Positions 1-13,066 of a stretch of DNA of 64,000 bases are shown here, piece by piece (positions within the stretch are counted from its first letter, which is position 1; every line of letters starts with the position of its first letter). Source of the stretch: Plasmodium malariae (Eukaryota > Apicomplexa > Aconoidasida > Haemosporida > Plasmodiidae); NCBI RefSeq assembly GCF_900090045.1, contig NC_041778.1, forward strand, positions 860,001 to 924,000. The letters are read 5' to 3'. The position numbers were made by a program, and so were the translations under genes. The notes below the pieces were generated by a model. The model had not been told where the DNA came from, made no database searches, and worked only from the letters and a program-made list of their open reading frames with translations.

Positions 1-1191
1 TATATATAGATTAATAGATGCATAGATTAATATATTAACATATATATATGAAAATAAAAATCTTCTTTTGGGGGATGGGTAAGCAAATAAGATATCGTAA
101 CAAAAAATCTATACGACATGAACTGGCAATAATTTATTCTAATTTTTTTTTCTAACCAAGTCAGCAATTAAAATGGGAAAAAAAAAAAATAAAATAAAAT
201 AAAAATAAGAATTAAAATAAAATAAAAATAAGAATTAAAATAAGATTAAAAATAAGAATTAAAATAAAATAAAAATAAGAATTAAAATAAAATAAAAATA
301 AGAATTAGAATAAAATAAAAATAAGAATTAAAATAAAATAAAAATAAGAATTAAAATAAGATTAAAAATAAGAATAAAAATAAGAATAAAATTAAGATTA
401 AAAATAAAAATACAAATAATATTAAAAATAAAAATACAAATAAAAATACAAATAAAAGTTCAATAAAAATCACAAAAATGTATTTATTTTGAAACTATAT
501 AATGTAACCTCTCTTTTTTTTTTTTTTTTATTTTAAAATTTAAACGTTTAAGCTTAATTTTTTTTAATCATTTAAAATATATATATTTGTACGAGCTCGT
601 GTTCTGATGGGTTTTATGTACATACGTACGTATATATATATATATATATACGTGTGCACATATTTAATTACATTTGATAGCTTTTTCCAGAGGGACAAGA
701 TTGTTGGATGTCTAGTCCCTATAACATATTCAGTATATTTTTTTATATGCCTTTTATTGATGTGCGTATTGCATTTATATGATATAAATAGAGAAGGTTC
801 CTTTTTTCTTTTTAAATATATATGTATAATTTTTTTTAAGTTTTAATTGGTATATTTTATTTGTAAAATGTACTCTTTTTTTTTCTTTTTTTTTTTTTAA
901 ATTTCCTATGAATTATTATTAAGTTCGAGTAAAACGCTTTGTATATAGTTACGCATTTAATCTTCAAGTACAGATAAAATAAATAAAAAAAAAAAATACA
1001 AACGTATGATTGTTTGTTTTTTTGTTTGTATGTATGTATGCCTGTACGTATGTCTGCACGTTTGTTTGTCCTTATGTCTTTATTTATTGCCAGTACGTAT
1101 GTATCTGTTTGTGTATGAGTAGGCATGCCGAAGTAAAGGGCGTAGTGGGAAAACGTGTAAGGTGAGACCTTTATAATTAGCTCAAAAAAAG
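1..1191. repeat. RAD2 upstream region with AAATAAGAATT-type array
   Basis: No gene is supported here. Positions about 190-465 hold a degenerate tandem array of A-rich units of roughly 17-18 bp containing AATAAGAATTAAAAT. TA microsatellite lies at 630-650 and poly(T) runs at 510-530 and 880-900. A GTATGTATG-like simple repeat lies at 1025-1110. The stretch is the 5' flank and likely 5' UTR/promoter of the RAD2 gene that starts at 1192. Short open frames inside it are low-complexity and I do not call them. Confidence 0.7.
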
Positions 1192-4070
1192 ATGGGAGTG
1201 AAAGGCCTTTGGTCGATAGTATCCCCTGTGGGGGTTCGGGTAAATCCTGAGATTTTTACAGGGAAAAGAATAGCAATAGATGTAAGTATATGGCTATATG
1301 AATTGACATATGCAAATAATATGAAAGTACTTCGAAATAATTCCTTTGATCATTTAGGTATTTTTAATGATTTGTGGTTAGATTTTTCTGAAAATATGAA
1401 TAATGAAATTAAAACAGATAGTTTAAAAAAAGCACACTTATATTTTTTTTTTTTAAGAATATGTAAACTGCTTTATTATAACATAAGACCCATTTTTGTA
1501 TTTGATGGGAATCCACCTGAACTGAAAAGAAAAACTATATTTCAAAGAAGCATAAAAAGACGAAATCATGAAGAAAGATTTAAGAAAACTGCCGAAAAAT
1601 TAATTTATAATTATTATCAAAGAACATTATTAAAATCTTTGAAAAATAAAAAAAGCACGTCAAACAGGCAAATGGAGTATGAAAAAGGTGCTCTTGATAA
1701 AAATGGAATAACGAATTATACAGCACCTCCATCTAATAATTTAGTAGAAATTTATGACAGCATTAAAGAAAAGGATGCATCTCTAAGTAGTATGGTTGAA
1801 CAGGTTGGTAATGTTCAAGTAAGTGTGAAGGATGTTTTGAGTATTTGTAATGATGATGATTTAAAAAAAATACAAAATAAAGTGTTTACGTTAACTGATA
1901 TGGATATTCTTACGAAACTGAGTGACCAGAATGAAGTGTCGAATAGAAGCAGATTAACGAATGATAATAAAGAGGTGGAGAAAAAAAAAGACACGATGGA
2001 AACTTCAGGGCGAACGGAGGATAATGAAATGTGTGGTAAGGACCACGTAGATGTGGAAAATGGTGATAGTGATGTTCATAATGATAATGAAGGGGACAAG
2101 GATGAGAATGACAATGAGAATGACAATGCCAGTGAGAATGAGGAAATACCCGCTATTAGGAATAATGATAATGCTAACAACATTGATAACGAAATAAACG
2201 AAGAAATTGTAAGAAAAAAAATCATTGCTAGGAAGAAATATTATGAAAACATTCCCAAAAATTTTAAAGGCTTTTTATGTATGAGAAGACCGGTAGATAT
2301 TATTGATATAAGCAATTATAATACGGACATTATGGAGTTTACAGAAAGGTTAAAGGTAAACGATGGAAAATATGGTCGTAAGGGAAACACAGACAATATA
2401 ACTTTTAAAAAATATGGCACTTCATCAAACATTGTTGGAACTATGGTACAGGTCGACGAAAAGGGGAGAGACGATTTTATGCACGGAAGAACAGGTTACT
2501 ACACGGGAGGTAGCAAAGAGAATAGGGTTGAGAATTGTGGTGAATGTAGCGGCTCCAATAGTAGTTACAATTACGATGGAAATAATAATGATAGTGCAGG
2601 AGAAGGTAACGTGTTCGACATAGAGCACATACACTCATCGAATGATACTTTATATAGGACGGTAGCAAGAGATAACTATAGCACAGGTGCTAATGCAGGT
2701 GATAGCACAAAAGCCATTGCTAACGTAGGTGTTAACGTTGGAGCTGACGTTGATTCGGATGATAGGCCCAGTGAAAAGAGCGTTGGGTCTAATGTAGAGA
2801 AGGGGAAAAAAGACATAAACATACTGGAACTGCCATCTACTATTAGCAGTTCCAACCTTTTCCTAGATGGCAAGGATGAATACAAAGTGTATTATGTAAA
2901 TAATGAGGAAATTAAAATACCCATGTTTAAAGAAATTAATAAAGAAATATTTGAAAAGCTTCCAATTAAATTGCAGTATCAAATTCTACAAGATATAAAG
3001 GAAGAGTGGTATACAGATAATAGAATAAAAGCAATAAAATCTAAAGATAACATGGACATATTTTCACAAGTGCAATTAGAAACTTATGTAAGGATGATAA
3101 AAACAGATTTCGAAATAGAAAAATTAAAAATAAAAATGGCCGAGAATATTCAAAATGTGGAAGGGGAACTAATTATAAATAAAGAGCTGTCCAAACGTTT
3201 TGATAGTTTGCATATTAGGGATTATAATGATATTAAAAAGATGAAGAAAAGGAAGAGGAAGAAATATATAAATGATATACTTAATAATTGCTACTTTGAG
3301 AATCAGAGTGGCGCTTATGAGGACCTATACATTAAGGAGGAGGGGGGAGAGAAAGAAATGGGGGTAGTATCATTGATAGAGATAGGAGCAGGGGAAGGAG
3401 CAGTAACTATGGATGTAGCGGAGGAAGAATCACAGGCTGGTAATGACGAATACACGAAAAGACATAACAGAGAAATAGATGAAAGTTGTAATACAAAAGA
3501 ATGGAATAAAGGTGTAGAATTACGGACTATTCAAATGCGTATTTTTAAAAAAGAGGAAACTGAAGAGGAAAAAAAAAAAGCGTTCATAAAAATGGAAAAC
3601 GAATTTAGAAAAGATCTCTTACTAGATGATAAGGAAATTTTTGGTAACGATTTTTTGGACATGGTGGTTGTAAATCAGAAGGAAGATTTAAAAAACATGA
3701 ACAGTTCAGGTGATGATAAATTTATTCCAAAGTGTAATCAGGAAAGAGAAAAGGAAGCAGTTAAGTACATTGATCTAATTGATGTTGAATGTGAATCGAG
3801 TAAGAGGTATAGGAAAAGTGTAAGTAATGCCCCTTATGGAGAGGTAATAAATATATGTGGAGAAGAGAAGGCTGTGGATATAGGTGAACACAATGAAATA
3901 AAAAGCGTCCTATTAGACAAGACTAACGGGGAAAGTGGACAGTTAAAAGAAGCATCATTAATTCATGATATTGAAGGAACAGAAGAGAGGAGAAATGGAG
4001 CATCCAGCGAGTTATCTAGTTATGTTGTCGTTGATGATGATGAAGTTGACAGTGATCATGTTGTTCATGT

Positions 4071-4101
<31 letters not shown>

Positions 4102-6237
4102 AATGATGATAATGATGATAATGATGATGTTGTTCATGTTGATGTTGATGATGATGATGATGATGATAATGATGATGATGATAATGATGATGATGATAAT
4201 GTTGTTCATGTTGTTGATGATGATAATAATGTTCAGGGAGATAATGATGACGACTTTGAAAATTGCAGTGTTCAGGAAAAGGAAGTTTTTGATGATAGGG
4301 CCTTGCATCATGGTCAAGATGTTGAAATAGATTTAACATATGAGGATGAACTGCCTGATGGGGGTAGAAAGATGGATGTCAGTGAGTTGGCGATGGATGA
4401 CCCGTTTGAAAGGGTAAGTCGAGATAATAATGATGAAGATGGCAATGAAGCAAATGATGAAGATGGTGGTGTTGTCTTTGCATGTGTGAGCAACGCAGAT
4501 CGGGATATCAACAGCTTAGATGGTAGTAGAATTCGTAGCTGTAGTAGCAATGTAAGCGAAAGTGCTGCAGGGAAAGGGGGGAACAACGAAGTTTATATCT
4601 GCACTACTGACAACTGCAAATATGGTTACGAAGATGAAGATGAAAACAGATTCAATAATAAAATTATAGAAGAAAGTTCAGATATGAGAGAGGATAAAAT
4701 AAATGTTTTAGAAGACCAACAGATGGAAGCAAAAGGCCCAGTTGACCGTGATAAGGAGGGGGACTACGAACCAATTAACAGATCGATTGATAAGTTAGCG
4801 TTCCAACAAGAATGTGAAGAGAGTAAACAAAATGAAGAAATTAAAGGGGAGAAAAAATGTATTAATGAGCATTTTTCGGAAAGTCCACATGATGATGGTA
4901 AACAAATGAATGCTCCAGATGAATTGATAAAAGTAAGGAGTAGAAAAAGTTTTCTTACCAAAGAGGAAATTAATAACTTGTTATTAAACAAAGGGGATAT
5001 AAGTAATGTGGGAAAGGAAGTAAGTCATTTTGAACTTATACTAAACACTAAGGAGTTGATGGACAAATTTACAGCAGAAATGGATGGCGGTGGAGATGAT
5101 GCTATAGATGGCAATAGACACTTCGAGCAGAGTGAGAGTGTGCAGCACATGGACCAAGACGACTGTGCATATTTTGAATATCTGGAGGATAGTAAAGTCA
5201 TTGACTCATACATAAACGAAACGAATAAAGAAAAGGATGAGTTGATAAAAGAATATAAAAAATTAAAAAAGAACAATATAGAAATAAATGATGAAATGAA
5301 TGATGATATTAAACTATTGCTAAACTTTTTTGGAATTCCATATGTACAGTCTCCATGTGAAGCAGAAGCTCAATGTTCATACTTAAATAATCAGAATTAT
5401 TGTGATGCTATTATAAGCGATGATTCTGATGTATTAGTATTTAGTGGAAAGACAATTATAAAAAATTTTTTTAATAGAAAAAAAACAGTAGAAGTATATG
5501 AAAAGAAATTGATAGAAGATAAACTAGGTTTATATCAGGAAGAATTAATTAATATATCATTATTATGTGGATGTGATTATACTATTGGTGTATATGGGAT
5601 AGGTATAGTGAATGCGTTAGAAATAATTAAAGCTTTTCCTAGTTTTGATGATTTAAAAATTTTAAAAGAAATAGTTTCTAATCCTTTTAGAGATATAAAT
5701 ATGGATAACTATAATGATGATATAAAACATTTTTTAGAAACTCATAAAAATTATAAATTGAATTGGGTATTTCCAAATAATTTCCCAGATAGACAAGTAT
5801 ATAAATGCTTTAAATACCCCAAGGTATGTACTGATATTAAAAAATTTGAATGGCATTTTCCAAACATCAGCCATATTACGAAATTTCTAAATACTGCTAC
5901 CAACATTCCTGAGGAAAAAATTTTTAACGTTCTTAACCCTATTTTACTTAAGTACGATATCAAGGTTCGAAGTTACCAACTCAAAATCGAAGATTTCTTT
6001 CCCATCATTGAGCGGAAGCGAAAGAGTGTCGATGATTTGATCGACATTATTCGAGCAAGCAAAAAGGGGGGAAGCGGTACAAAGGGTGGAAATAGAACGA
6101 AGGGGGGAAGTGGCTTAATGGACCAGACTATTACCTCTTTGATTGATGTTAACCCCGCTGGCATAATTAAGTCGAAGCGGATGACAAGGGCCTTGGACCA
6201 CATAAAGAAGAGGAGGAGCACTAAGAAAAAGAAGTAG
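1192..6237 (+). CDS. RAD2: XPG/RAD2-type structure-specific DNA repair endonuclease
   Basis: Single-exon gene of 1681 residues. The FEN1/XPG N domain starts at the ATG (MGVKGLWSIVSP) and carries the metal-binding acidic residues in RIAIDVS (D30) and FVFDGNPPELKRK (near residue 105). The I domain lies about residues 1365-1460, with the CEAEAQC and ISDDSDVLVFSG motifs and the helix-hairpin-helix CGCDYTIGVYGIG. A Q-x-x-I-x-x-F-F PCNA-interaction box (QLKIEDFF, about 1596-1603) sits where human XPG has one, followed by a basic Lys/Arg tail that could be nuclear targeting. These features favour XPG over FEN1 or EXO1. The family cuts the 3' side of the bubble in nucleotide excision repair. The spacer between N and I domains is very long and acidic, with an Asp run encoded at 4072-4235. 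An XPG-like conserved block (about 575-650, EKLPIKLQYQIL) lies inside it. Convergent with RPN1. Confidence 0.96.
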
Positions 6238-6975
6238 TACACAAAGCAGTAGTCGTTATGGAGAGTGGGGTACTTACTAGTTGTAGCATTTATAAAACTT
6301 GGCACTTTCGCGCAAGGGAAATTTTCTCGTGCTTCCTTACCCCGTGTTCTTGTTGGTGCACCTTCCTATTGTATCTTCGTCTTTTTCCGCTTGGTGCATT
6401 TATGCTATTCGTTATTTTTTATTTGTTATTTGTTATTTGTTATTTGTTATTTTTTATTTGTTATTTGTTATTTGTTATTTGTTATTTTTTATTTTTTATT
6501 TTTTGTTATTTTTTATTCTTTATTTTTTATTTTTTATTTGTTATTTTTTATTCTTTATTTTTTATTTTTTATTTGTTATTTTTTATTCTTTATTTTTTAT
6601 TTTTATTTGTTATTTTTTATTCTTTATTTTTTATTTTTTATTTTTTATTTTTTATTCTTTATTTTTTATTTTTATTTTATTTTTTATTCTTTATTTTTTA
6701 TTTTTTATTCTTTATTTTTTATTTTTTATTTTATTTTTTATTCTTTATTTTTTATTCTTTATTTTTTATTTTTTATTCTTTATTTTTTATTCTTTATTTT
6801 TTATTTCGTTTTATTTTTTTATTTTTTCTTTCAAATTTTATCGTGTTATTTTTTAGTTGACATTTTAGTATCTTTTAATTTTAGCGGTGATTACACGCAA
6901 TTGTACGTGGTTACATGTATATATGTACGTATGTATATATGCATGCATATATATATGTGTATATATATATATATA

Positions 6976-7032
<57 letters not shown>

Positions 7033-7263
7033 GTGTATGTAAGCATACGTGTAGGGAAACATATACAGAATGCGCGTGCCACCCATTTGTGGTGAACTGC
7101 GAATGAAAAAAATTTTTTAAAAACTTGAATTTGTAAATGAATTTGTCGATTTTTTTAAATATCATTGAGTGTATGTAGATCAACACTTCCGTAATTGGTG
7201 TAACTGATGCACCTGCCGTGCGTGTGGCTAACCAATTTGTACAGGAATAGTTTACGCAACCAT
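6238..7263. repeat. RAD2-RPN1 convergent intergenic repeats
   Basis: No gene seen. Positions about 6410-6820 are a T-rich array built from TTATTTTTTATTCTTTA-like units that leaves all three forward frames open. Positions 6950-7035 hold TA microsatellite interrupted by TGTG at about 22-bp intervals. Both convergent genes end here, so the stretch must hold their 3' UTRs. Frames across the arrays encode only Phe/Tyr/Leu or Ile/Tyr repeats. Confidence 0.8.
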
Positions 7264-10200
7264 TCAATTGGCAGTTGGTGGGATATAATTAGGGTCCTTT
7301 TTGAGGATAACAATTCCTTCTAGGGTATCGCTGATTGGAATATCTTCAATGGGGAGGGGGGTGTAAAAAAAAAAAAAAAATTAAAAAAAAATAAAATAAA
7401 TTAATGCGTAAATAAGGGTTGGGAAATGCGTTAAATGAACAAAAATATGCATAACGGGCCACTTCACTTGTGGAGGAGTATGTTCTAAAATGCACTTGTT
7501 CGATATTTTTTTTTCTTTTTTTTTTTTTTTTATTTCGTAAAAATTGTTACATTCTTCGGTGGCAATTTCCGCTCGATCTGTGTGCAAGAGTAAAACGGGA
7601 GTAACGTGAGTTTGAAATCCTGTTATCGTTTTGGGTTTTCCCGCTTGTCCAACAACATCAACCGCCTGGTAAAAAGGTCGAGAAAATGTATTCAAAAGGC
7701 ACATGCCAATAATATACATGAAAAGATAGAATATACAAAAAAAAAAAAAAAAAAAAAAGAAAAATGGCGAAGTAGATACATTATATTTTTTACTCGTGAT
7801 AGCTGTAATATATATTTATTATTTTTTTTTTTCCCGAGCTTCACCTGTCCAACGCGCACAGAGATGGGAAGTGGTTCCAAATTTTCGTTGACTGTTACGA
7901 GCATTCTGGGATAAATACAAGGCACCAAATGATAGAGCAGATAATGATATTTGCCTAATATTGTTGACTTCAATTGCAAGCATGCATGTATTGTTATTAA
8001 TAGAGATCCTAAGGAGACGGGGTTAATAATCGAACGATTGGAATGCAAAGGGTTGATAGTAAGTAAACCTTTTCCCATATACAGTAAACCTTGTGATAAT
8101 CTTACAACAAAAGTAGCATTGGTATCTTTACAATAAAATGTGGACAATTGTCTTAGTAGAATAGCAATTCTAGAGTTGTTTGTTCCAGCACCAACAAACC
8201 CTAAGGAAATAATTGCATGCAAAGCTACATCCGGATCTTGATCATGTGTTAATTTTGACAAGATATCAACAATGTTTGGTTTTGGAAAGGATGTAAATAA
8301 TAAGGCCAAAGCAAGTGGAACGGCTTTTTTTTGATTAATGCTAGAGTATTGTAAAAAGTGGTCAACAATACGAGTAGTCATCTCTGAGCTTATATCGTCC
8401 GTTAGGGCTATGAGTGCAATGTTTAGGATAGCAACACACTGGTCCAGGTTGTCTTCCACTGGACTGCTACCACCCATGCCATTGTTTCCACTGATATTTC
8501 CGCTCATATTTCCACTGATATTTCCGTTCATATTTCCACTGATATTTCCGCTAATGTTAGCGCCAATATTACTGCTGCTATTGTTACCTGTAGCTGATTT
8601 TCCTTCAATGGAACTCTTCACGCCTTTTCCAGCATCTCCGGTATTTATCTTCTTATTGTCGATACTTGCTCCTTTATTTTCTGCGTTAGTTATCTTACCA
8701 TCGATGGAACCGCTACTGTTATTATGTGCCTTATTTTCTCCGTTGATCTTTTTGTCGTTTCTTTTTTCGACCAATACTTGTAGCATCTTTTGCACTTTCA
8801 ATACATCGTTTGATCCCGCAAAGGCCATTCCTTCAACTGTTGCTATCATATATTTGGCTATCGGATGTTTGATAACTTCAAGTGCGGATAAGGTAGCTTC
8901 ACATTTTTCCCTTGAACAAAGAAACAAAAGACCCAAAGCTACTGCATAGAGCTTCGATATAGGTTGATCTAAACAATTATTTATTTTTTCTCTTTCCAAA
9001 ATGGTATCAATAATATACTCAGCAATTTCTCTATTTTGTGATCCAACAAATACTAGACCTAGAGATAGAGCTGCAAAAACACTACAATCAATAATACATC
9101 CATTGTCAACTAAGGGAGGAATTAATACATCTAAGAGATTTTCCCTATTCGAACCTGCATATGCATATCCAAATCCTAATATAGCTCCAATTTTTTCTAA
9201 AGTATTTTCTGCATCAATATGTTCAGATAACAATGCATATGCCGGATCACATTCGTTTTTTATATTTGTACAAGCTATCCCAAATGCCATTAATGAACCT
9301 GCTTTTACATATTGATCAGTACTATATTGAAATTTATCTATTTGTGATAAACCTTCATCTAGATTCCACATTAGTAATAACCCCATAGATGCTGTTGCAC
9401 TCATTAAACCATATTCCTTATTCTTAAAAATCCATAAAGAGGAATTTACAGTCATTAGTTTATCTTTACAAAAAGATGCATTTACAAATGCATTAACAAA
9501 TGTAGACGATAAATTTTGTTTAGCTGAATCCCATGCATTTGTATTTCTTTTTTCTTCTAAATGGATTTTATAAATATCTTCTGGTAGTTTGGGTTCTTCT
9601 ACATCTAAATCTTTTGCTAATTTTAAAAAAATCGGAGATAAATGTTCTCCTGAAGATAAAGTAGATATTTCATTTAAATTCATATTACTATATTTTATTA
9701 TCTCTTCTTGACTAAATTCTAAATGTATACAATGTCTAGAACATATTAAGGCCATCTGTTTACATAATAGAGTATCACCACATTCAAAAAAAATTTCTTT
9801 TATTTTATCTCTTCTATTTAATCTTAATAATATTTTTAAATATTCCACATACTTTTTATGTTTTTTTAATATAAGTAATATCACTTCCATTAGTTTATAG
9901 TATTCGTCTGTTGATGAACTATAATGAGTTAAATTTAACAAATACAATATTGACCTTTCACACGATTTTTCATCAACATATAAATATATATCATTAATTT
10001 TATCCACCTCTATCAGTAGGTCTATAGCCTCGTATTCCGTGTTATGATTAAAGCAGTAGGGAACGACGATGTTCACTAATTCGTACATCTGACTAAGGGT
10101 GTTAGCTACTTTGTTTGAATTGGTCATGTTAACAGCACTTGCCATGTTAGCAGAACTTGTCATATTTGCAGTGCTAGACAATGCAGCTCCATTTGCGTCC

Positions 10201-11107
10201 TCGTCTTTTAAGTTTTTATACTCAGCCAGTAACTTTGTAATTAAATTCTTTATATACTCGTGGCCATAGTTTATTAGATCTTTCTTATTCCCAGAAATAA
10301 TATATTTCACGATATTATTTTCATCTCCTATAGTTGTTGATAATGCACTAATCATGTTGCTTAACTTTCTCTTGCATTCCTCAAATTTCATTTCATTATG
10401 TATATCTATCAAAGAATTATAATGAGACTTCAATACTTTTAAAGCTAGTAAAGAAGAGGTTAAAATTCCACTTGTGTCGATAATTTCTTTATTTAATAAT
10501 GTGATAGATAAATTCACTACATTTGGATCATCGTCCTTTAATCTTGTAATTAGCAATTCCAGTTCTTCCTTTTTTTTCTTTTCTTCTTCATTTAATTCTT
10601 CATTTTTTATTTTTACTTTGTTCAACTTTCTTCTTTTCTCCTCCGCGTCCTTGTCCTTTACCGGCACTTTTATTGAGACTGCCTGAGAGGTAAGATCAAC
10701 CAAAAAAAAAATAAATGAAAACTGCAAAATGAAAACTGCAAAATGAAAAATGAAGTCTACATAATGCAAAAGAAACATGCGTGTACAAAATGTACGTGGA
10801 CTAACAAACAATTAATGAAAATCCACCATTGGGCCTACAAATATCTACGGCGGATATATTCAAATTGTCTGCAAAAAATGCATTTCACTGTTCTGTTGCA
10901 AACTATGGCAAACTGCATGAACTGTTCATGCAAAACGTAGTTACAAGCGCACAAAACGCATGCACAGTTCACACAAAACATATTCACGCGTACACAAAAC
11001 ATATTAAGAGCGCACACAAAACGTACTAAGTGTGTACACAAAACTTATTAAATGTATACACATATATACAAATAAGCTTCGTTTACCTTTTTATCTTCTG
11101 CTGTCAT
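7264..11107 (-). CDS. RPN1: 26S proteasome regulatory subunit RPN1 (PSMD2)
   Basis: Four exons on the minus strand: 11107-11087 (MTAEDKK), 10682-7845, 7665-7551 and 7343-7264, giving 1017 residues. RPN1 is the large non-ATPase scaffold of the 19S base that docks ubiquitin receptors and shuttle factors. The main exon has the N-terminal helical region and the PC repeats, for example [21 protein letters not shown] and [15 protein letters not shown]. The last two exons were found by family alignment. Exon 2 ends in PISVRVGQ, exon 3 starts [20 protein letters not shown], and exon 4 completes [20 protein letters not shown], a close match to the human C-terminus. All junctions are GT-AG and in phase. 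A low-complexity Gly/Asn/Ser insert ([15 protein letters not shown]) is encoded about 8480-8560. Reading straight past the splice sites at 7845 and 10682 gives non-homologous tails, so the single long open frame overstates both ends. Confidence 0.96.
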
Positions 11108-13066
11108 GATTTCTCTTCACTTTGGTGGTATTTTAAAATTTTCAAGTTTCCAGAAAAAAAAAAAAAAAAAAAAATATACGTATATTTATGTACAGTTCAT
11201 ACAAGTTTGTATATGAAGAAAAAAAAAAAAAAAAAATAATTATAATTCAATACACAAGATATTTGCTGATCATCATAAATGAATTATCATATATCGTTTA
11301 GAATGAAAAGTGCCAGCGAAAGTTTAAAAGTAAATTCTCTTTATATCCTGCTTAAACGAATATAAAAGGTATACAAAAAAATATATATAATGCGTATTCA
11401 TGTATAAATACGTTTGTATAAAATGTGTTTTCATAAATATATGCATGTAAATAAGTTCACATACATATGTATGTTAGAATGTATGAACGGTTGAATGCTA
11501 TGTTTGGGTATGCTTGGGTATGCGTGTTCCTCTTTTAAAGTGGTTTATGTTTGTATATTCCGTACAACGTAGGGGAATAACGTAAAAAATGAAAAGTTAT
11601 AAAGGGCATGTACTTTTGAATTAAATTGCATTGTTGTATTTTGTCATTCAGATAAAGGTTAAAGCGGTTTTATTTCTTTTTTTTTTTTCTTTTTTTTCTT
11701 TTGTTTATTATACTTTTGCGATTACGCTTTTATATATGTTCGTTTTACAATTTAGAGAAGCATTAAAAACTTTAGTTTTTTCAAATGCAATATTTTGATA
11801 ACATGGTGAGAAAATGTATATTAATGTACATAAAATTATACATATTATATATATATATATATATAATATATTTGTGCACATTTTTTTTTTTTTTTTTTGA
11901 AGTGAAAAATGATAAGGTACAAAAAAAAAGGTATTCATTCGATCTGAAAAAAAAAAGCATGTACACGCTAGTATATTTTATTGCATACATGTACAAATGT
12001 ATATATATGTATGATAACTGCATATGTGTGAATAGTAGTTGTGCATTAAAAAAATTGGTAATTGAGGATTGTTATATTCTACGTAGGAACCTGGGAGAAA
12101 GTTGTGTGAGAACATAAAGGAAATAAATATTTTCTTCTTAATAATAATGATTTTAAGAATTATTTTTTCTAGCTACTCAAGGTATTCCCTCAAGGTAAAT
12201 TTTTACATTATATTATATATATATACACCATGTGCATAATTTATAAAATGTGTTTTACAGAGATTATTGAGGCATTTTTATTTGTTCTTACCCAAACAAT
12301 GTGCATATATATGAAGTAATATATGTACATGTATACATATACGTATGCGTATAAATGTGTACAATACAACGTAAACACAAGGATGAACAAATTTCACAGT
12401 GTAAATTTACATTCATCGATAGAAAACTATATCTAAAAAATGTAATGTGTGTTATATGTGTTGGTCAAAATTGTTCTTTTCTCTATTTTTCTCCTCTCTT
12501 TTATTCTTTTTTTATTCTTTTTTTTTTTTTTACTTTTTTCTTTCTTTTTCTTTTTGGTTAAATCATAAAAAAAATTAATGTTCAAGAACATTCCTATTAT
12601 CCTATTTTATGATGATCATTTTATTTTATTTTTTCTAGTTTTGTGGAAATTTTAAAATTTTATTATTTAAATATGACCGCTAATCCCTTAAAATATAGTT
12701 TAATAAATAATATATACAATTTATTATTCTTTCATTTGAGCATTTTATTCTCCTCTTACATCAAAGGAATAATTATTCTTTTTTCTTTTTTTTTTTTTTT
12801 TTGTCTGTTTTTTTGTTTTATGAGTATATTATTCTTTTTAGATGAACTGCATTAGAGAGTAATAATACATTTTTGGCACTTTACAGATTTTTTTATTTTT
12901 ATTTTATTTTATTATTTTTTTTTTTTTACATGAACAACCTTTTGTTACACAGTTTTGTCACACAGTTTTGTCACACAGTTTTGTCACACAGTTTTATTAC
13001 ACACTTTAGTGTACATTACTTTATAAATCAGAATAAAATTTTTTTTTATTTTCTTTTTTTAAAAAA
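11108..13066. other. RPN1/PH-gene divergent intergenic region
   Basis: This spacer separates RPN1 and the PH-domain gene, which are transcribed outward. It must carry promoters for both, although no motif is specific enough to call. It holds poly(A) runs at 11155-11175 and 11218-11237, several poly(T) runs, TA microsatellite near 11850, and GTATG-rich simple sequence at 11400-11530. A CACACAGTTTTGT repeat lies at 12950-13000. The only coding-like content is the candidate at 12147-12314 and an isolated open segment at 12382-12441. Confidence 0.6.
12147..12314 (+). CDS. Candidate two-exon basic mini-protein (33 aa)
   Basis: Exons 12147-12194 and 12261-12314. The donor is AAG|GTAAAT, the acceptor TGTTTTACAG, the intron is 66 bp, and phase 0 is kept across the junction. 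The product starts MILRIIFSSYSRYSLK and continues RLLRHFYLFLPKQ, so it is Arg-rich with hydrophobic stretches. That pattern resembles a mitochondrial presequence or a very small organellar protein. I do not recognise a family. It lies between the divergent RPN1 and PH-domain genes. Another open segment at 12382-12441 (TFIDRKLYLKN) may belong to it, but I could not join it in phase. The call rests only on splice logic and composition. Confidence 0.33.

Noticed and set aside
4012..4339. Long minus-strand and alternate-frame ORFs over the Asp-rich tract of RAD2
   Set aside because: They are shadows of GAT repeats and encode Ile/Asn or His/Tyr homopolymers. The RAD2 frame has domain support on both sides.
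6258..7095. Three overlapping plus-strand ORFs of 185-276 codons
   Set aside because: They arise from TTATTTTTTATT and TA repeats that lack stops in all forward frames. Composition is almost only Phe, Tyr, Leu and Ile.
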